A stretch of 21,242 nucleotides of DNA from Loktanella sp. (GCA_003551805.1 PUNR01000417.1:1-21242), one strand, 5' to 3'. Shown: positions 1-8,108, numbered from the stretch's first letter. A program made the numbers and translations. The notes: a model not told the origin generated them from the letters alone.

Positions 1-854
1 AAATGATGGGCACGGGCGGTGTGTTCAGCGTGGACATGCCGACGCGCATCGCGTTGACCGGTGCTGCGATGCAGGCCAGCATCGACGGGACTGCGGTGCA
101 GCCGAATACCACCCATCTGCTGCCCGCTGGTGCGAAACTGAAAATTGGCGGCGCGCGGCAGGGTGTTTTTGGCTATCTGGCCCTTGCGGGCGGCATCAGG
201 ACCGACCCTGTCATGGGTAGCCGCGCCACCCATCTGACTGCAGGTCTTGGGCGCGTATTGGCGACAGGTGATACGCTACCGCTTGGCGCAGACCCAGCAC
301 CCGATAGCACGGCAGAGCGTCTGGACGTGGCGGACAGGTGCAGCGGCGGGGTGATCCGCCTGATGCCCGGACCGCAGACCGATCTGTTCGATGACGCGAC
401 GCTGGCGAAATTTCTGGCCACGGAGTTCAGACGCAGCCCGCGAGGCAACCGCCAAGGTGTCAGGCTTGACCATGATGGCGCGCCATTTGCCGCCAAGGGC
501 GGGCTAAGCGTTACATCTGATCTGATTGTGACAGGTGACGTGCAACTGACCGGCGACGGCGTGCCTTTCGTGCTGCTGGCAGAATGTCAGACCATCGGCG
601 GCTATCCTCGTATCGGCAGCGTGATCCCCGCCGACCTGCCCCGCGTCGCACAAGCCGCCCCAGGCACGTCCATGCAGTTCGAGATGCTGACGCTCGCACA
701 GGCCGACGCCACCGCACAAACGGACCATGCAATTTTGCGCAGCCTGCGTGCTGCCTGCCAGCCGCTGATCCGCGATCCGCATGACATTGCCGATTTGCTG
801 GGCTACCAATTAATTGGCGGCGTGACCGCTGGCGATGATCTGGAAAGTGACTGA
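1..854 (+). CDS. pxpC: 5-oxoprolinase subunit PxpC (biotin-dependent carboxyltransferase-like), 5' truncated by window edge
   Basis: This is the C-terminal 283 or so residues of a KipA/PxpC-family protein; the reading frame is open at the window edge, so the true start lies upstream. Family members run to about 330-340 residues, so roughly 50-60 residues are missing. Recognisable family stretches are GVFGYLALAGGI (near visible residue 55), the GPQTDLF segment, SPRGNRQGVRLD, and the late LLAECQTIGGYPRIG block. With PxpA and PxpB it forms the prokaryotic ATP-dependent 5-oxoprolinase, which opens 5-oxo-L-proline to L-glutamate in the cytosol. Older annotation calls this family 'allophanate hydrolase subunit 2', but pxpA one base downstream favours 5-oxoprolinase. 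PxpB is not visible and would be expected just upstream. The TGA stop is at 852-854. Confidence 0.9.
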   Translation, partial: MMGTGGVFSVDMPTRIALTGAAMQASIDGTAVQPNTTHLLPAGAKLKIGGARQGVFGYLALAGGIRTDPVMGSRATHLTAGLGRVLATGDTLPLGADPAPDSTAERLDVADRCSGGVIRLMPGPQTDLFDDATLAKFLATEFRRSPRGNRQGVRLDHDGAPFAAKGGLSVTSDLIVTGDVQLTGDGVPFVLLAECQTIGGYPRIGSVIPADLPRVAQAAPGTSMQFEMLTLAQADATAQTDHAILRSLRAACQPLIRDPHDIADLLGYQLIGGVTAGDDLESD

Positions 855-855
855 T

Positions 856-1614
856 ATGCCGACCAAAGTAGACCTGAACGCCGATATGGGCGAAAGTTTC
901 GGCCCTTGGGTCATGGGTGATGACACGGCTTTGCTGGATATCATCACCTCGGCCAATGTGGCTTGCGGGTTTCACGCAGGTGACCCTGACGTGATGGACC
1001 AGACCATGCGGCGGGCCGTGGCAAAGAATGTGGGGATTGGCGCGCATCCGGGTTTTGCCGATCTCAAAGGTTTCGGGCGGCGCAATCTGCCGATCCCGGC
1101 GGATGAACTGGCCAACGCCGTTGCCTATCAACTGGGGGCCGCGCAAGCGATGGCGCGCCGCGCGGGTGGCCGCATCAGGCATCTGAAACTGCACGGCGCG
1201 CTGGCGAACATGGCTTCGGTCGATGTGGCGCTTGCAAAGGCATGTTATCAGGCGGCGCTGGACGTGGACCCCGATCTGGTGATCATGGTGCTGGCCGCGA
1301 CAGAACAAGAAAGGGCCGCACGCGATCTGGATTGCCACTGGGCGGGCGAGATTTTTGCCGACCGCGCCTATAACGACGATGCGACATTGGTGGATCGCCG
1401 CTTGCCCGGTGCCGTACTACATGACCCTGCCGCAGTTGGCCCGCGTATTCTGGCGATGTTGCAGGCGGATGCGATCATCACGCAAAGCGGCAAGCATATC
1501 CCCTGCAAAATCGACACGATCTGCCTGCATGGTGACACACCCGGTGCCGTTTCCATCGCGCGTGGATTGCGCGATCATCTGACAGCCGCGGGCATCACTC
1601 TTTCGCCTCTTTAA
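856..1614 (+). CDS. pxpA: 5-oxoprolinase subunit PxpA (LamB/YcsF family)
   Basis: 252 residues, a normal full length. The N-terminus VDLNADMGESFG is the family signature, with acidic residues typical of the active-site pocket, followed by SANVACGFHAGDP, GIGAHPGF and a LKLHGAL motif. PxpA works with the PxpB/PxpC pair in ATP-dependent hydrolysis of 5-oxoproline to glutamate, a housekeeping repair and salvage reaction for spontaneously cyclised glutamine and glutamate. I chose the ATG at 856 because it lies one base after the pxpC stop, has a GGAAAG-like ribosome site about nine bases upstream, and matches the usual family start. An in-frame ATG at 835 would add seven residues inside pxpC and is less likely. 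Translational coupling with pxpC is probable. Confidence 0.93.
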   Translation: MPTKVDLNADMGESFGPWVMGDDTALLDIITSANVACGFHAGDPDVMDQTMRRAVAKNVGIGAHPGFADLKGFGRRNLPIPADELANAVAYQLGAAQAMARRAGGRIRHLKLHGALANMASVDVALAKACYQAALDVDPDLVIMVLAATEQERAARDLDCHWAGEIFADRAYNDDATLVDRRLPGAVLHDPAAVGPRILAMLQADAIITQSGKHIPCKIDTICLHGDTPGAVSIARGLRDHLTAAGITLSPL

Positions 1615-1628
1615 CTTTGGACCCTGCC

Positions 1629-2441
1629 ATGACCAGCTATTACGCGCCCACAGGCGGCCTGCCCCCACAAACCGACCTGCTGACGGGACGCGCGGTGTTC
1701 ACCACCGCTTACGCCGTGATCCCCAAAGGGGTGATGACGGATATCGTCACCAGCAACCTGCCGTTCTGGGATAAAACGCGCGCATGGGTGCTGGCGCGGC
1801 CGATGTCGGGTTTCGCCGAAACCTTCAGCCAGTACATCATGGAAATCGCTCCCGGCGGCGGCAGCACCCGACCAGAGACCGATAAAGCCGCGCAAGGCGT
1901 GATCTTTGTGGTCAAAGGCAACTTTACCCTGACAATCGCGGGGCAGGATCACATGATGCGGCCGGGAAGTTACGCGTATCTGCCCGCAGGATGCGACTGG
2001 CAACTACATAACACCAGCGACGATCACGCGACCTTTCATTGGATCCGCAAGATTTATCAGGCGGTCGACGGCATTGACGCGCCTGTGGCCTTTGTCACTG
2101 ACGAAGGGGCCGCGACGACGGTATCCATGCCGGACACCAATGGTGTCTGGGCCACGACCCGCTTTGTTGACCCCGCCGACATGCGCCACGATATGCATGT
2201 AAACATCGTCAGCCTGCAGCCCGGTGGCGTGATCCCTTTTGCCGAAACCCATGTGATGGAACACGGCCTGTATGTTCTGGAAGGCAAGGCGGTTTACAGG
2301 CTTAATCAGGATTGGGTCGAAGTCGAGGCAGGTGATTTCATGTGGCTGCGCGCCTTTTGTCCGCAGGCCTGTTATGCGGGTGGGCCGGGGCCTTTCCGGT
2401 ACCTTCTTTACAAGGATGTGAACCGGCATATGCCGCTGTAA
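1629..2441 (+). CDS. allE: (S)-ureidoglycine aminohydrolase, bicupin (AllE/YlbA type)
   Basis: 270 residues with two cupin domains, close to the size of E. coli AllE. The C-terminal cupin carries the metal-binding set known for the family: E206, H208 and H212 in AETHVMEHG, and Q246 in CPQACYAGG. The C-terminus YKDVNRH also matches the AllE family. The enzyme is Mn-dependent and releases ammonia from (S)-ureidoglycine to give (S)-ureidoglycolate during allantoin and purine catabolism. It begins 14 bases after pxpA, so it probably shares that transcript. An in-frame TTG at 1617 could add four residues, but the ATG at 1629 matches family starts better. No other allantoin gene is visible. A different small-molecule role as a cupin cannot be excluded, although the metal ligands and motif spacing fit well. 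Confidence 0.87.
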   Translation: MTSYYAPTGGLPPQTDLLTGRAVFTTAYAVIPKGVMTDIVTSNLPFWDKTRAWVLARPMSGFAETFSQYIMEIAPGGGSTRPETDKAAQGVIFVVKGNFTLTIAGQDHMMRPGSYAYLPAGCDWQLHNTSDDHATFHWIRKIYQAVDGIDAPVAFVTDEGAATTVSMPDTNGVWATTRFVDPADMRHDMHVNIVSLQPGGVIPFAETHVMEHGLYVLEGKAVYRLNQDWVEVEAGDFMWLRAFCPQACYAGGPGPFRYLLYKDVNRHMPL

Positions 2442-2455
2442 AGAAAAACTTTCAG

Positions 2456-2475
2456 GCCTCCGGCGGGGATATTTA
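2456..2475 (+). repeat. 3'-end element GCCTCCGGCGGGGATATTT, copy A
   Basis: The 19-mer GCCTCCGGCGGGGATATTT lies 14 bases after the allE stop, in the same orientation as allE, with an A-rich tract just before it. The same 19 bases occur inverted at 5098-5116 after another gene end. It can form a short C-rich/G-rich hairpin (CCTC pairing with GGGG around CGGC) followed by ATATTT, so a role as a terminator or mRNA 3' end is plausible. Its last three T/A bases also form the stop codon of the convergent FAD oxidase gene. Confidence 0.6.
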
Positions 2476-3498
2476 GGCTCGGACGATGGGGGGCGCGGCG
2501 CGAAATCCTTCGGGTATCGCGTCTTTGCCGTCCAACAGCAGATCAGCCATGACCTGCCCGACTTTCGGCGCCATACCAAAGCCGATCTTGAAGCCGCCAT
2601 TGGCGATGTATTCATCTTTGCGTGTTGGGTGTGCACCCAGCACGGGCGCGCGACTGGGCGCGCGCGGACGGACACCTGCCCATGTCTCTATCACGGCGGC
2701 CCCTTGCAGTATGGGAAAAGCCGCGACGGCGCGGGTGATCACATCGTCAAGCATGCTATCGGTGCCGGTGGGGTCGGTAAATTCACGCTCTGACGTTGAC
2801 CCGATCGCGACCGTCCCGTCCAGATGCGGAATAATGTGCAGAGCATCTGCAAAAAGCTGCGGCGCGCCAGCGGCATCATAGCGCAAAAGGGCCGCTTGCC
2901 CTTTCACGCCATTGCCGCCGATTTCCTGCATCCCGGCCCATCCCGTGGCCCACACGATCTTTCCTGTCGGAGTTCCCACAGGCCGGATCGTGCCACCCAG
3001 CGCCAAGACAGCATCGGCCAGAGCCTGCGTCGCGCGGCGCGGATGGATCAGCGCGGACAATGTGTCGCGCACGACAAAACCGCCGGGTGATGGCGGCATC
3101 CAAGGCGTGTCGTTGACAGGCTCGACCTGCCAAATCGCCAACCCCTGCCATAGATCACTGGCCGAAACGGCGCGCACGCGCGCCAGATCCACCGCGCGCG
3201 GATCAGCCAGAGGCTGTAGCCGCCCTGTGCGGGCATAGCCGGTGGCGGCGCCGGTCAGTGCGGTGACATCAGCCCAGAACTGATCGGCCATGATAAGGCT
3301 GTCGAACTGAAACGCCTTTTTGTCGTTCCAGTTTTCCGGCACATGCGGGGCAAGCGCGCCGACCAGACCGCCGCTGGCCCCCGCCGCCACACCGGCTGGA
3401 TCGATGACCTGCACCCGCGCGCCGCGTTGTGCGCAAGCGTAAGCCACCGACAGGCCAAACACCCCCGCCCCCATCACCGTGATATCAGCAATTGCCAT
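2473..3498 (-). CDS. FAD-dependent oxidoreductase (DAO family), candidate stand-alone MnmC oxidase partner
   Basis: 341 residues of the D-amino-acid-oxidase/glycine-oxidase fold. The N-terminal FAD-binding Rossmann motif is GAGVFG (residues 10-15), followed by an acidic residue after the second strand (VID). A GASGGLVGALAP segment (40-51) resembles the GASGN..GALYP segment of the oxidase domain of MnmC. The C-terminus has the family's GVRPRAPSRAPVLG and NGGFKIGFGMAP motifs. DAO enzymes oxidise secondary or primary amines with FAD and O2. I infer a role in tRNA wobble uridine modification because mnmD starts 47 bases away on the other strand. Glycine oxidase or a general amine oxidase remains possible. 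The ATG at 3498 has GGAAGGG upstream and puts the GxGxxG motif at the usual place; a 22-residue extension from 3564 would overlap mnmD and is rejected. Confidence 0.8.
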   Translation of the reverse strand: MAIADITVMGAGVFGLSVAYACAQRGARVQVIDPAGVAAGASGGLVGALAPHVPENWNDKKAFQFDSLIMADQFWADVTALTGAATGYARTGRLQPLADPRAVDLARVRAVSASDLWQGLAIWQVEPVNDTPWMPPSPGGFVVRDTLSALIHPRRATQALADAVLALGGTIRPVGTPTGKIVWATGWAGMQEIGGNGVKGQAALLRYDAAGAPQLFADALHIIPHLDGTVAIGSTSEREFTDPTGTDSMLDDVITRAVAAFPILQGAAVIETWAGVRPRAPSRAPVLGAHPTRKDEYIANGGFKIGFGMAPKVGQVMADLLLDGKDAIPEGFRAAPPIVRA

Positions 3499-3545
3499 TC
3501 CGCGCCCTTCCGCCCAAAGATGCCCCAGACCTAGGGCAGCAACGC

Positions 3546-4226
3546 ATGACAGACCAGACAGCAAAACTCGAATGGCGGGATGGCGTACCGATTGCGCAGA
3601 ATTTTGACGACCCTTATTTCTCTCTCGACGACGGGCTGGCAGAGACGCGGCATGTGTTTCTGGAAGGAAACGACCTGCCCGCGCGATTCGGCGGTGATTT
3701 CCACATTGCAGAATTGGGCTTTGGCACCGGGCTGAACCTGCTGGTGACCTGGGATGCCTGGGTACAGGCGGACAGGCCAGGCAATCTGCATTTCACATCA
3801 TTCGAGGCATTCCCGATGGCGATCCCCGACATGGCGACGGCATTGGTCCAATTTCCGACACTAGCGGGTCATGCAGACAAGCTGCTGGCGGAGTGGACGC
3901 CGGATGCGGGCATGGTGACGCTTGATACCAACCTGACGCTGCGCGTGATCACCGGCGATGCGCGTCAGACCTTGCCCGCTTGGGAAGGCCACGCCGATGC
4001 GTGGTATCTGGACGGGTTTTCGCCCGCCAAGAACCCTGAACTCTGGGAACCCGACCTGCTGCAAGCAGTTGCGGATCACACCAAAACAGGCGGCACAGCG
4101 GCGACCTATAGCGCCGCGGGCCATATCCGGCGCAGCCTGTCAGAGGCCGGTTTCACCGTGACACGCCACCCCGGATACGGGCGCAAACGGCATATGACCC
4201 GCGCTAGGATGGATCATGCAGACTAA
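3546..4226 (+). CDS. mnmD: tRNA 5-methylaminomethyl-2-thiouridine methyltransferase MnmD (MnmC methyltransferase domain)
   Basis: 226 residues equivalent to the N-terminal methyltransferase half of E. coli MnmC. Visible signatures are AQNFDDPYFS and LAETRHVFLEGN near the N-terminus, the SAM-binding ELGFGTGLN (residues 56-64), and YLDGFSPAKNPELW (154-167), which contains the catalytic-site aspartate region. The C-terminus GYGRKRHM is also typical. The enzyme methylates nm5(s2)U34 to mnm5(s2)U34 in tRNAs using SAM. It carries no fused FAD domain; a separate FAD oxidase gene lies divergently upstream. The start at ATG 3546 matches the family; an earlier ATG at 3492 would run through the FAD gene start. 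The stop TAA (4224-4226) lies inside the following transporter gene, so the two are probably co-translated. Confidence 0.93.
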   Translation: MTDQTAKLEWRDGVPIAQNFDDPYFSLDDGLAETRHVFLEGNDLPARFGGDFHIAELGFGTGLNLLVTWDAWVQADRPGNLHFTSFEAFPMAIPDMATALVQFPTLAGHADKLLAEWTPDAGMVTLDTNLTLRVITGDARQTLPAWEGHADAWYLDGFSPAKNPELWEPDLLQAVADHTKTGGTAATYSAAGHIRRSLSEAGFTVTRHPGYGRKRHMTRARMDHAD

Positions 4227-5097
4227 TACAAGATTAGGGATCATGTTGATGATCCTGACCACCTTTATCTTTGCGATACAGGACGGGATTTCGCAGCATC
4301 TGGCGGTCAACAACAACGTCGTAATGATCGTGATGGTGCGCTATTGGTTCTTCGCCGCTTTTGTCATCGCTATCGCGCGCAAGCAATCAGGATCGATCCG
4401 GGCGGCAGCGCGCACGCGGCAACCAATTCTACAAATCGCACGCGGCACATTGCTGGCGCTGGAAATCTGCGTGATGGTCACGGCTTTCGTCTATCTGGGG
4501 CTGGTGGAAAGCCATGCCATCTTTGCCTGCTATCCGCTGCTGATCGCGGCCTTGTCAGGCCCGATACTGGGCGAAAGCGTGGGCTGGCGGCGCTGGGCGG
4601 CGATCGGAATCGGCTTTGTCGGGGTGCTGGTGATCCTGCAGCCGGGGTTCGCAGTGTTTTCACCCGCCGCCGCAATCCCGCTGCTGGCGGCATTCATGTT
4701 CGCGCTTTACGGCCTGCTGACGCGCTATGCGGCACGGTTGGACAACACGACTACGTCCTTCTTCTGGACCGGCACATCAGGTGCAGTCGTGATGACCGTG
4801 ATCGGCATCTGGTTCTGGGAACCGATGAGCGCGTCCGACTGGCGCTGGATGGCCACACTTTGCGTCACAGGCGCTGCCGGCCACTGGCTGCTGATCAAAG
4901 TCTACGAAGTGGCCGAGGCAAGCGCTGTTCAACCTTTTGCCTATCTGCAACTGGTCTTTGCCAGCATGATTGGCGTTGGGCTGATGGGTGAGACAATCCG
5001 GCCGAACGTGGCCCTCGGGGCGGCGATTGTGGTTGGTGCGGGGCTTTTCACGCTCTGGCGCGCCCGCCAGAAACAGGTCGTATCATCGTCAGAGTAA
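4216..5097 (+). CDS. DMT superfamily (EamA) inner-membrane transporter
   Basis: 293 residues with about ten hydrophobic segments arranged as two EamA repeats, for example GIMLMILTTFIFAIQDGIS at the start, VGWRRWAAIGIGFVGVLVIL near the middle and LGAAIVVGAGLFTLW at the end. The E in the GPILGE motif (about residue 119) and the later LMGE copy are typical of the repeat. Family members export metabolites such as amino acids, nucleosides or drugs across the inner membrane; the substrate cannot be read from sequence. The ATG at 4216 overlaps the mnmD stop by 11 bases, pointing to one transcript, although that need not mean a shared function. An inverted repeat element and the convergent slt gene follow directly. 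Confidence 0.85.
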   Translation: MQTNTRLGIMLMILTTFIFAIQDGISQHLAVNNNVVMIVMVRYWFFAAFVIAIARKQSGSIRAAARTRQPILQIARGTLLALEICVMVTAFVYLGLVESHAIFACYPLLIAALSGPILGESVGWRRWAAIGIGFVGVLVILQPGFAVFSPAAAIPLLAAFMFALYGLLTRYAARLDNTTTSFFWTGTSGAVVMTVIGIWFWEPMSASDWRWMATLCVTGAAGHWLLIKVYEVAEASAVQPFAYLQLVFASMIGVGLMGETIRPNVALGAAIVVGAGLFTLWRARQKQVVSSSE

Positions 5098-5116
5098 AAA
5101 TATCCCCGCCGGAGGC
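5098..5116 (-). repeat. 3'-end element GCCTCCGGCGGGGATATTT, copy B
   Basis: On the minus strand this is base-for-base the same 19-mer as at 2456-2474, and here it continues with two further T bases. It lies 10 bases after the slt stop (5127-5129), in the orientation of slt, exactly as copy A follows allE. Its far end touches the stop codon of the convergent transporter gene. A T-run after a short G/C-rich hairpin makes it a candidate terminator for slt. Confidence 0.6.
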
Positions 5117-5126
5117 ATAAAAGTCC

Positions 5127-7088
5127 TTAGTCCCGCACTGGCCGTGCCAACGGGCGCAACACAGGCTTTTGTCCGATCAAAAGCGGCGTAAATTGCACCG
5201 GCCCCGCCTGCCCTGTCAGCCGTGCCTGATAGACAGGCAGGCTTTCGGTCACGCGCTGCACATAATTGCGGGTTTCGACAAAGGGGATATGTTCGATCCA
5301 GTCGATCACATCCATCTCGCGCAGGCGCGGATCACCACGTTCGGCCATCCATGTGCGCGGACGGCTGGGACCCGCATTATAGCCTGCGGCGATCATCACG
5401 GGGCTGGGGCCGAACATATCTTCAAGATAGGCCAAGTATTCTGCGCCAAGCGTCGCATTATACTGCCAGTCACTGGTCAGGCGGGCGCGCGAATAGGGCA
5501 GGTTCAGGCGGGTTGCGACCTCTTCGGCAGTGGCGGGCATGACCTGCATCAGGCCAAGCGCACCAGCGGGGCTGCCGATACCGATGTTGAATTCGCTTTC
5601 GCGCCGCGCGATGGACAGGGCAAGTGCGGGATCAACCGGCAGATCCATCTGCGCCAGACCGTGGACGGGATAGTAAATCTCGGGCAGCAATTGCCCGCGT
5701 GCCACGGCTGTTTTGCCCAACAGCAAGGTATAGTAATCTTCGTCTATCGCACTCAGATACCCGCCCAGTTGCACCAGCGCATCAGGGTCGAGCCTTTCGC
5801 CCAAAGCAGCAAAGAAAGTCACCGCCGCACCGCGTTCACCGCTTTCCAGCAAGATCAGGGCGGCGCGGGTCAGGTCATCCTCGAACACCGAGGCATCTTC
5901 CCAATCCACCTGCGCCCCGATCAGGGCGGCATCCAGCGGGCGGTCAATCTTTTCAGATGCCAGAAGCCCGTAAAAGGTTGTCTGATGGACAGCGGCCACA
6001 GCATAGGCATCGCGGGCAAGGTCGGCATTGCCCATCACCTCTTGCGCACGACCGGTCCAATACCCCATTCGCGCGACGGAAATCGGGCCCGACACCCGCG
6101 CCGCGGCGGTTTCGAAATGACCCAGCGCCAGTACCGGATCGCCTTGATAGATCAGCGCGATATAGCCTGCGAGCCATTCCAGATCGGCAAAAGCCTCGCC
6201 TTCGGTCAGAAAATGGTTCGCGGCAAGCGCGTAAGCCAGATCAGCGCGGCCTTCACGCATATGCCAGCGGGCCAACACTTGCCGGTATCCCGACCAGCGG
6301 AACGGTTCTTGCAAAGCCTCCGGACTTGTTGACTGGGTGCGCAACACTTCGGTTGCGTCGGTCCAGTCACCACGCGACGCCAGCCAGCTATAGCGGGCAT
6401 AGAGCAACCCCGGATTATCGCGCAGCGGTTCTGGCACGGCATTGAACAATGGCAGCATATTCGCAGTGCCGGTGGCATAGCCGATACGGGCCGCGATCAG
6501 TGCGCGCTGGTCATCGGGCAGTACCGGCAGCAGGCGGGCCGCGTCGCTGGTGCGCCCGCGCCACAGCAACGCATCGGCGCGGGCGGCATGATATGGTGCC
6601 AGTTGTTCGGCAAAGCGCGCCATCAACACGGCATGACCGTCATCATCCAGTCCCAAATTCAGCCATGCATCGCGCAGAACATTCAGGGCGGCATCATCCT
6701 GCCCCGCGTCCTGCAACGCGTCGACAAGGCGCACCACACCCGCGCCGGTCAAAGGCTGGGCGCCATCGAACCACGCGATCACCGCTTGCGGGTCTGCATC
6801 AGAAGGAATCAGCGCCTCGGCCTGACGGCGCAGGACAGACAGGCCGGGCCAATCGGGGCGGGCCGCGACAAAAGTCTGGTAATCGCCAAATGCGGCATCA
6901 CCCGCGCGCAGACGCAGCCACGTCAGCACATCGCGCGCAATCGGATCAGCCTCCGCCGCGATCTGGTAGGCGGCGTCCCAGCCGTCATCCCTGGCCGCAA
7001 TCGCGGCGACGGCGGTCTGGTCGACGCGTTGTGCGTAGGTCGGACCTGCTGCAACAAGACAGGCGAAAGACAAGGCCAAAAGGCGCAT
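5127..7088 (-). CDS. soluble lytic murein transglycosylase (Slt70-like, SLT domain)
   Basis: 653 residues. The N-terminus (MRLLALSFACLVAAG...TYA-Q) is a Sec signal peptide of about 19-20 residues, so the protein acts in the periplasm. Residues about 20-450 form the alpha-helical, TPR-like U/L superhelix rich in WL, A and D motifs. The catalytic SLT domain follows at about 480-620, with the catalytic glutamate at about residue 497 in SIARRESEFN, then AGALGLMQVMPATA, NATLGAEYL and AAGYNAGPSR. It cleaves the MurNAc-GlcNAc bond of peptidoglycan to leave 1,6-anhydro-MurNAc ends. The start at 7088 is set by the signal peptide and a GGAG upstream; the same frame stays open a further 730 bases, but that part is antisense to dapA and lacks homology that I recognise. 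The gene is divergent from dapA, which feeds DAP into the same polymer. Confidence 0.92.
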   Translation of the reverse strand: MRLLALSFACLVAAGPTYAQRVDQTAVAAIAARDDGWDAAYQIAAEADPIARDVLTWLRLRAGDAAFGDYQTFVAARPDWPGLSVLRRQAEALIPSDADPQAVIAWFDGAQPLTGAGVVRLVDALQDAGQDDAALNVLRDAWLNLGLDDDGHAVLMARFAEQLAPYHAARADALLWRGRTSDAARLLPVLPDDQRALIAARIGYATGTANMLPLFNAVPEPLRDNPGLLYARYSWLASRGDWTDATEVLRTQSTSPEALQEPFRWSGYRQVLARWHMREGRADLAYALAANHFLTEGEAFADLEWLAGYIALIYQGDPVLALGHFETAAARVSGPISVARMGYWTGRAQEVMGNADLARDAYAVAAVHQTTFYGLLASEKIDRPLDAALIGAQVDWEDASVFEDDLTRAALILLESGERGAAVTFFAALGERLDPDALVQLGGYLSAIDEDYYTLLLGKTAVARGQLLPEIYYPVHGLAQMDLPVDPALALSIARRESEFNIGIGSPAGALGLMQVMPATAEEVATRLNLPYSRARLTSDWQYNATLGAEYLAYLEDMFGPSPVMIAAGYNAGPSRPRTWMAERGDPRLREMDVIDWIEHIPFVETRNYVQRVTESLPVYQARLTGQAGPVQFTPLLIGQKPVLRPLARPVRD

Positions 7089-7235
7089 TGGGGTGACTGC
7101 TCCGGTATGTTTTGGCACAGGGTAAACAAGTGCTGTAGCAAGGCAACTGACAAACTTGGCAACAGGCAGAAAGGCGTCTAGTGTCCGCCAACTTTCGGCC
7201 GGACGACTCAGGTCCCACAATACAGGAAATGTCGC

Positions 7236-8108
7236 ATGTTCAAGGGCTCCATCCCCGCACTCGTCACACCATTCTCGGATGGTCAGGTGGATGTTGCGAC
7301 ACTGAAAAAGCTGGTAAACTGGCATATCGCACAGGGCAGCCACGGGTTGGTACCTGTGGGCACCACCGGCGAAAGTCCGACACTGACGCATGCCGAACAC
7401 GACATGGTCGTCGAAATCGTGGTGCAAGAGGCTGCTGGCCGCATTCCGGTGATCGCTGGCGCCGGGTCGAACAACACGATTGAAACTGTACGTCTGGTAG
7501 AGGCTGCAAAGAAAGCCGGCGCTGATGCCGCGCTTGTCGTTACCCCCTATTACAACAAGCCCACGCAGGCTGGCCTGATCGCACATTTCAGCGCTGCCGC
7601 CGCATGTGGACTGCCGATCATCATCTACAACATCCCCGGACGGTCTGCTGTCGATATGACACCCGACACGATGGGCGAATTGGCAAAGCATCCAATGATT
7701 ATCGGGGTCAAGGACGCGACTGGCGATCTGGCCCGCGTGCCCAAGCAGCGGCTGCGGTGTGGCAAGGATTTCGTACAAATCTCGGGCGAGGATGCCACGG
7801 CTTTGGGGTTCAATGCGCATGGCGGTGTCGGCTGCATTTCGGTAACGGCCAATGTCGCGCCGAAACTATGCGCCGAATTTCAGGAAACCACGCTGGCGGG
7901 CGATTATGCCAAGGCGCTGGTCCAGCTGGACCGGCTGATGCCCCTGCACGAGGCGATCTTTACCGAACCCGGTGTTGCCGGGGCCAAGTACGGCATGTCC
8001 TTGCTGGGCCTGTGCAACGATGATGTGCGCAGCCCACTGACGCCATTGACGGATGACACCAAGGCCAAGATGCGCGCTGCGATGGTCCACGCGGGCTTGC
8101 TGAACTAG
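7236..8108 (+). CDS. dapA: 4-hydroxy-tetrahydrodipicolinate synthase
   Basis: 290 residues, the normal length. It condenses pyruvate with L-aspartate semialdehyde, the first committed step to DAP and lysine. The Schiff-base lysine is K159 in IIGVKDATGD; Y131 in YNIPGRS and T43/T44 in VGTTGESPTL complete the expected active-site set, and GAGSNNT and PYYNKP are also in place. ATG 7236 is preceded by ACAGGAAAT, a fair ribosome site about ten bases upstream. A 147-bp gap separates it from the divergent slt gene and must hold both promoters; no strong -35/-10 pair stands out. smpB follows after 23 bases, so they are likely on one transcript. Confidence 0.97.
   Translation: MFKGSIPALVTPFSDGQVDVATLKKLVNWHIAQGSHGLVPVGTTGESPTLTHAEHDMVVEIVVQEAAGRIPVIAGAGSNNTIETVRLVEAAKKAGADAALVVTPYYNKPTQAGLIAHFSAAAACGLPIIIYNIPGRSAVDMTPDTMGELAKHPMIIGVKDATGDLARVPKQRLRCGKDFVQISGEDATALGFNAHGGVGCISVTANVAPKLCAEFQETTLAGDYAKALVQLDRLMPLHEAIFTEPGVAGAKYGMSLLGLCNDDVRSPLTPLTDDTKAKMRAAMVHAGLLN

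Noticed and set aside
511..1338. - strand open frame of about 275 residues opposite pxpC/pxpA
   Set aside because: Shadow of conserved genes; no recognisable family.
5169..6332. + strand open frame of about 387 residues opposite slt
   Set aside because: Shadow of slt; no motif, low-quality composition, no ribosome site tied to it.
7156..7184. TTGGCA-N17-TAGTGT as the dapA promoter
   Set aside because: The -10 half matches only three of six bases; not strong enough to list as a feature.
7089..7820. Open extension of the slt frame upstream of its signal peptide (would give about 897 residues)
   Set aside because: It is antisense to dapA, lacks recognisable homology, and would bury a clear Sec signal peptide in mid-protein.
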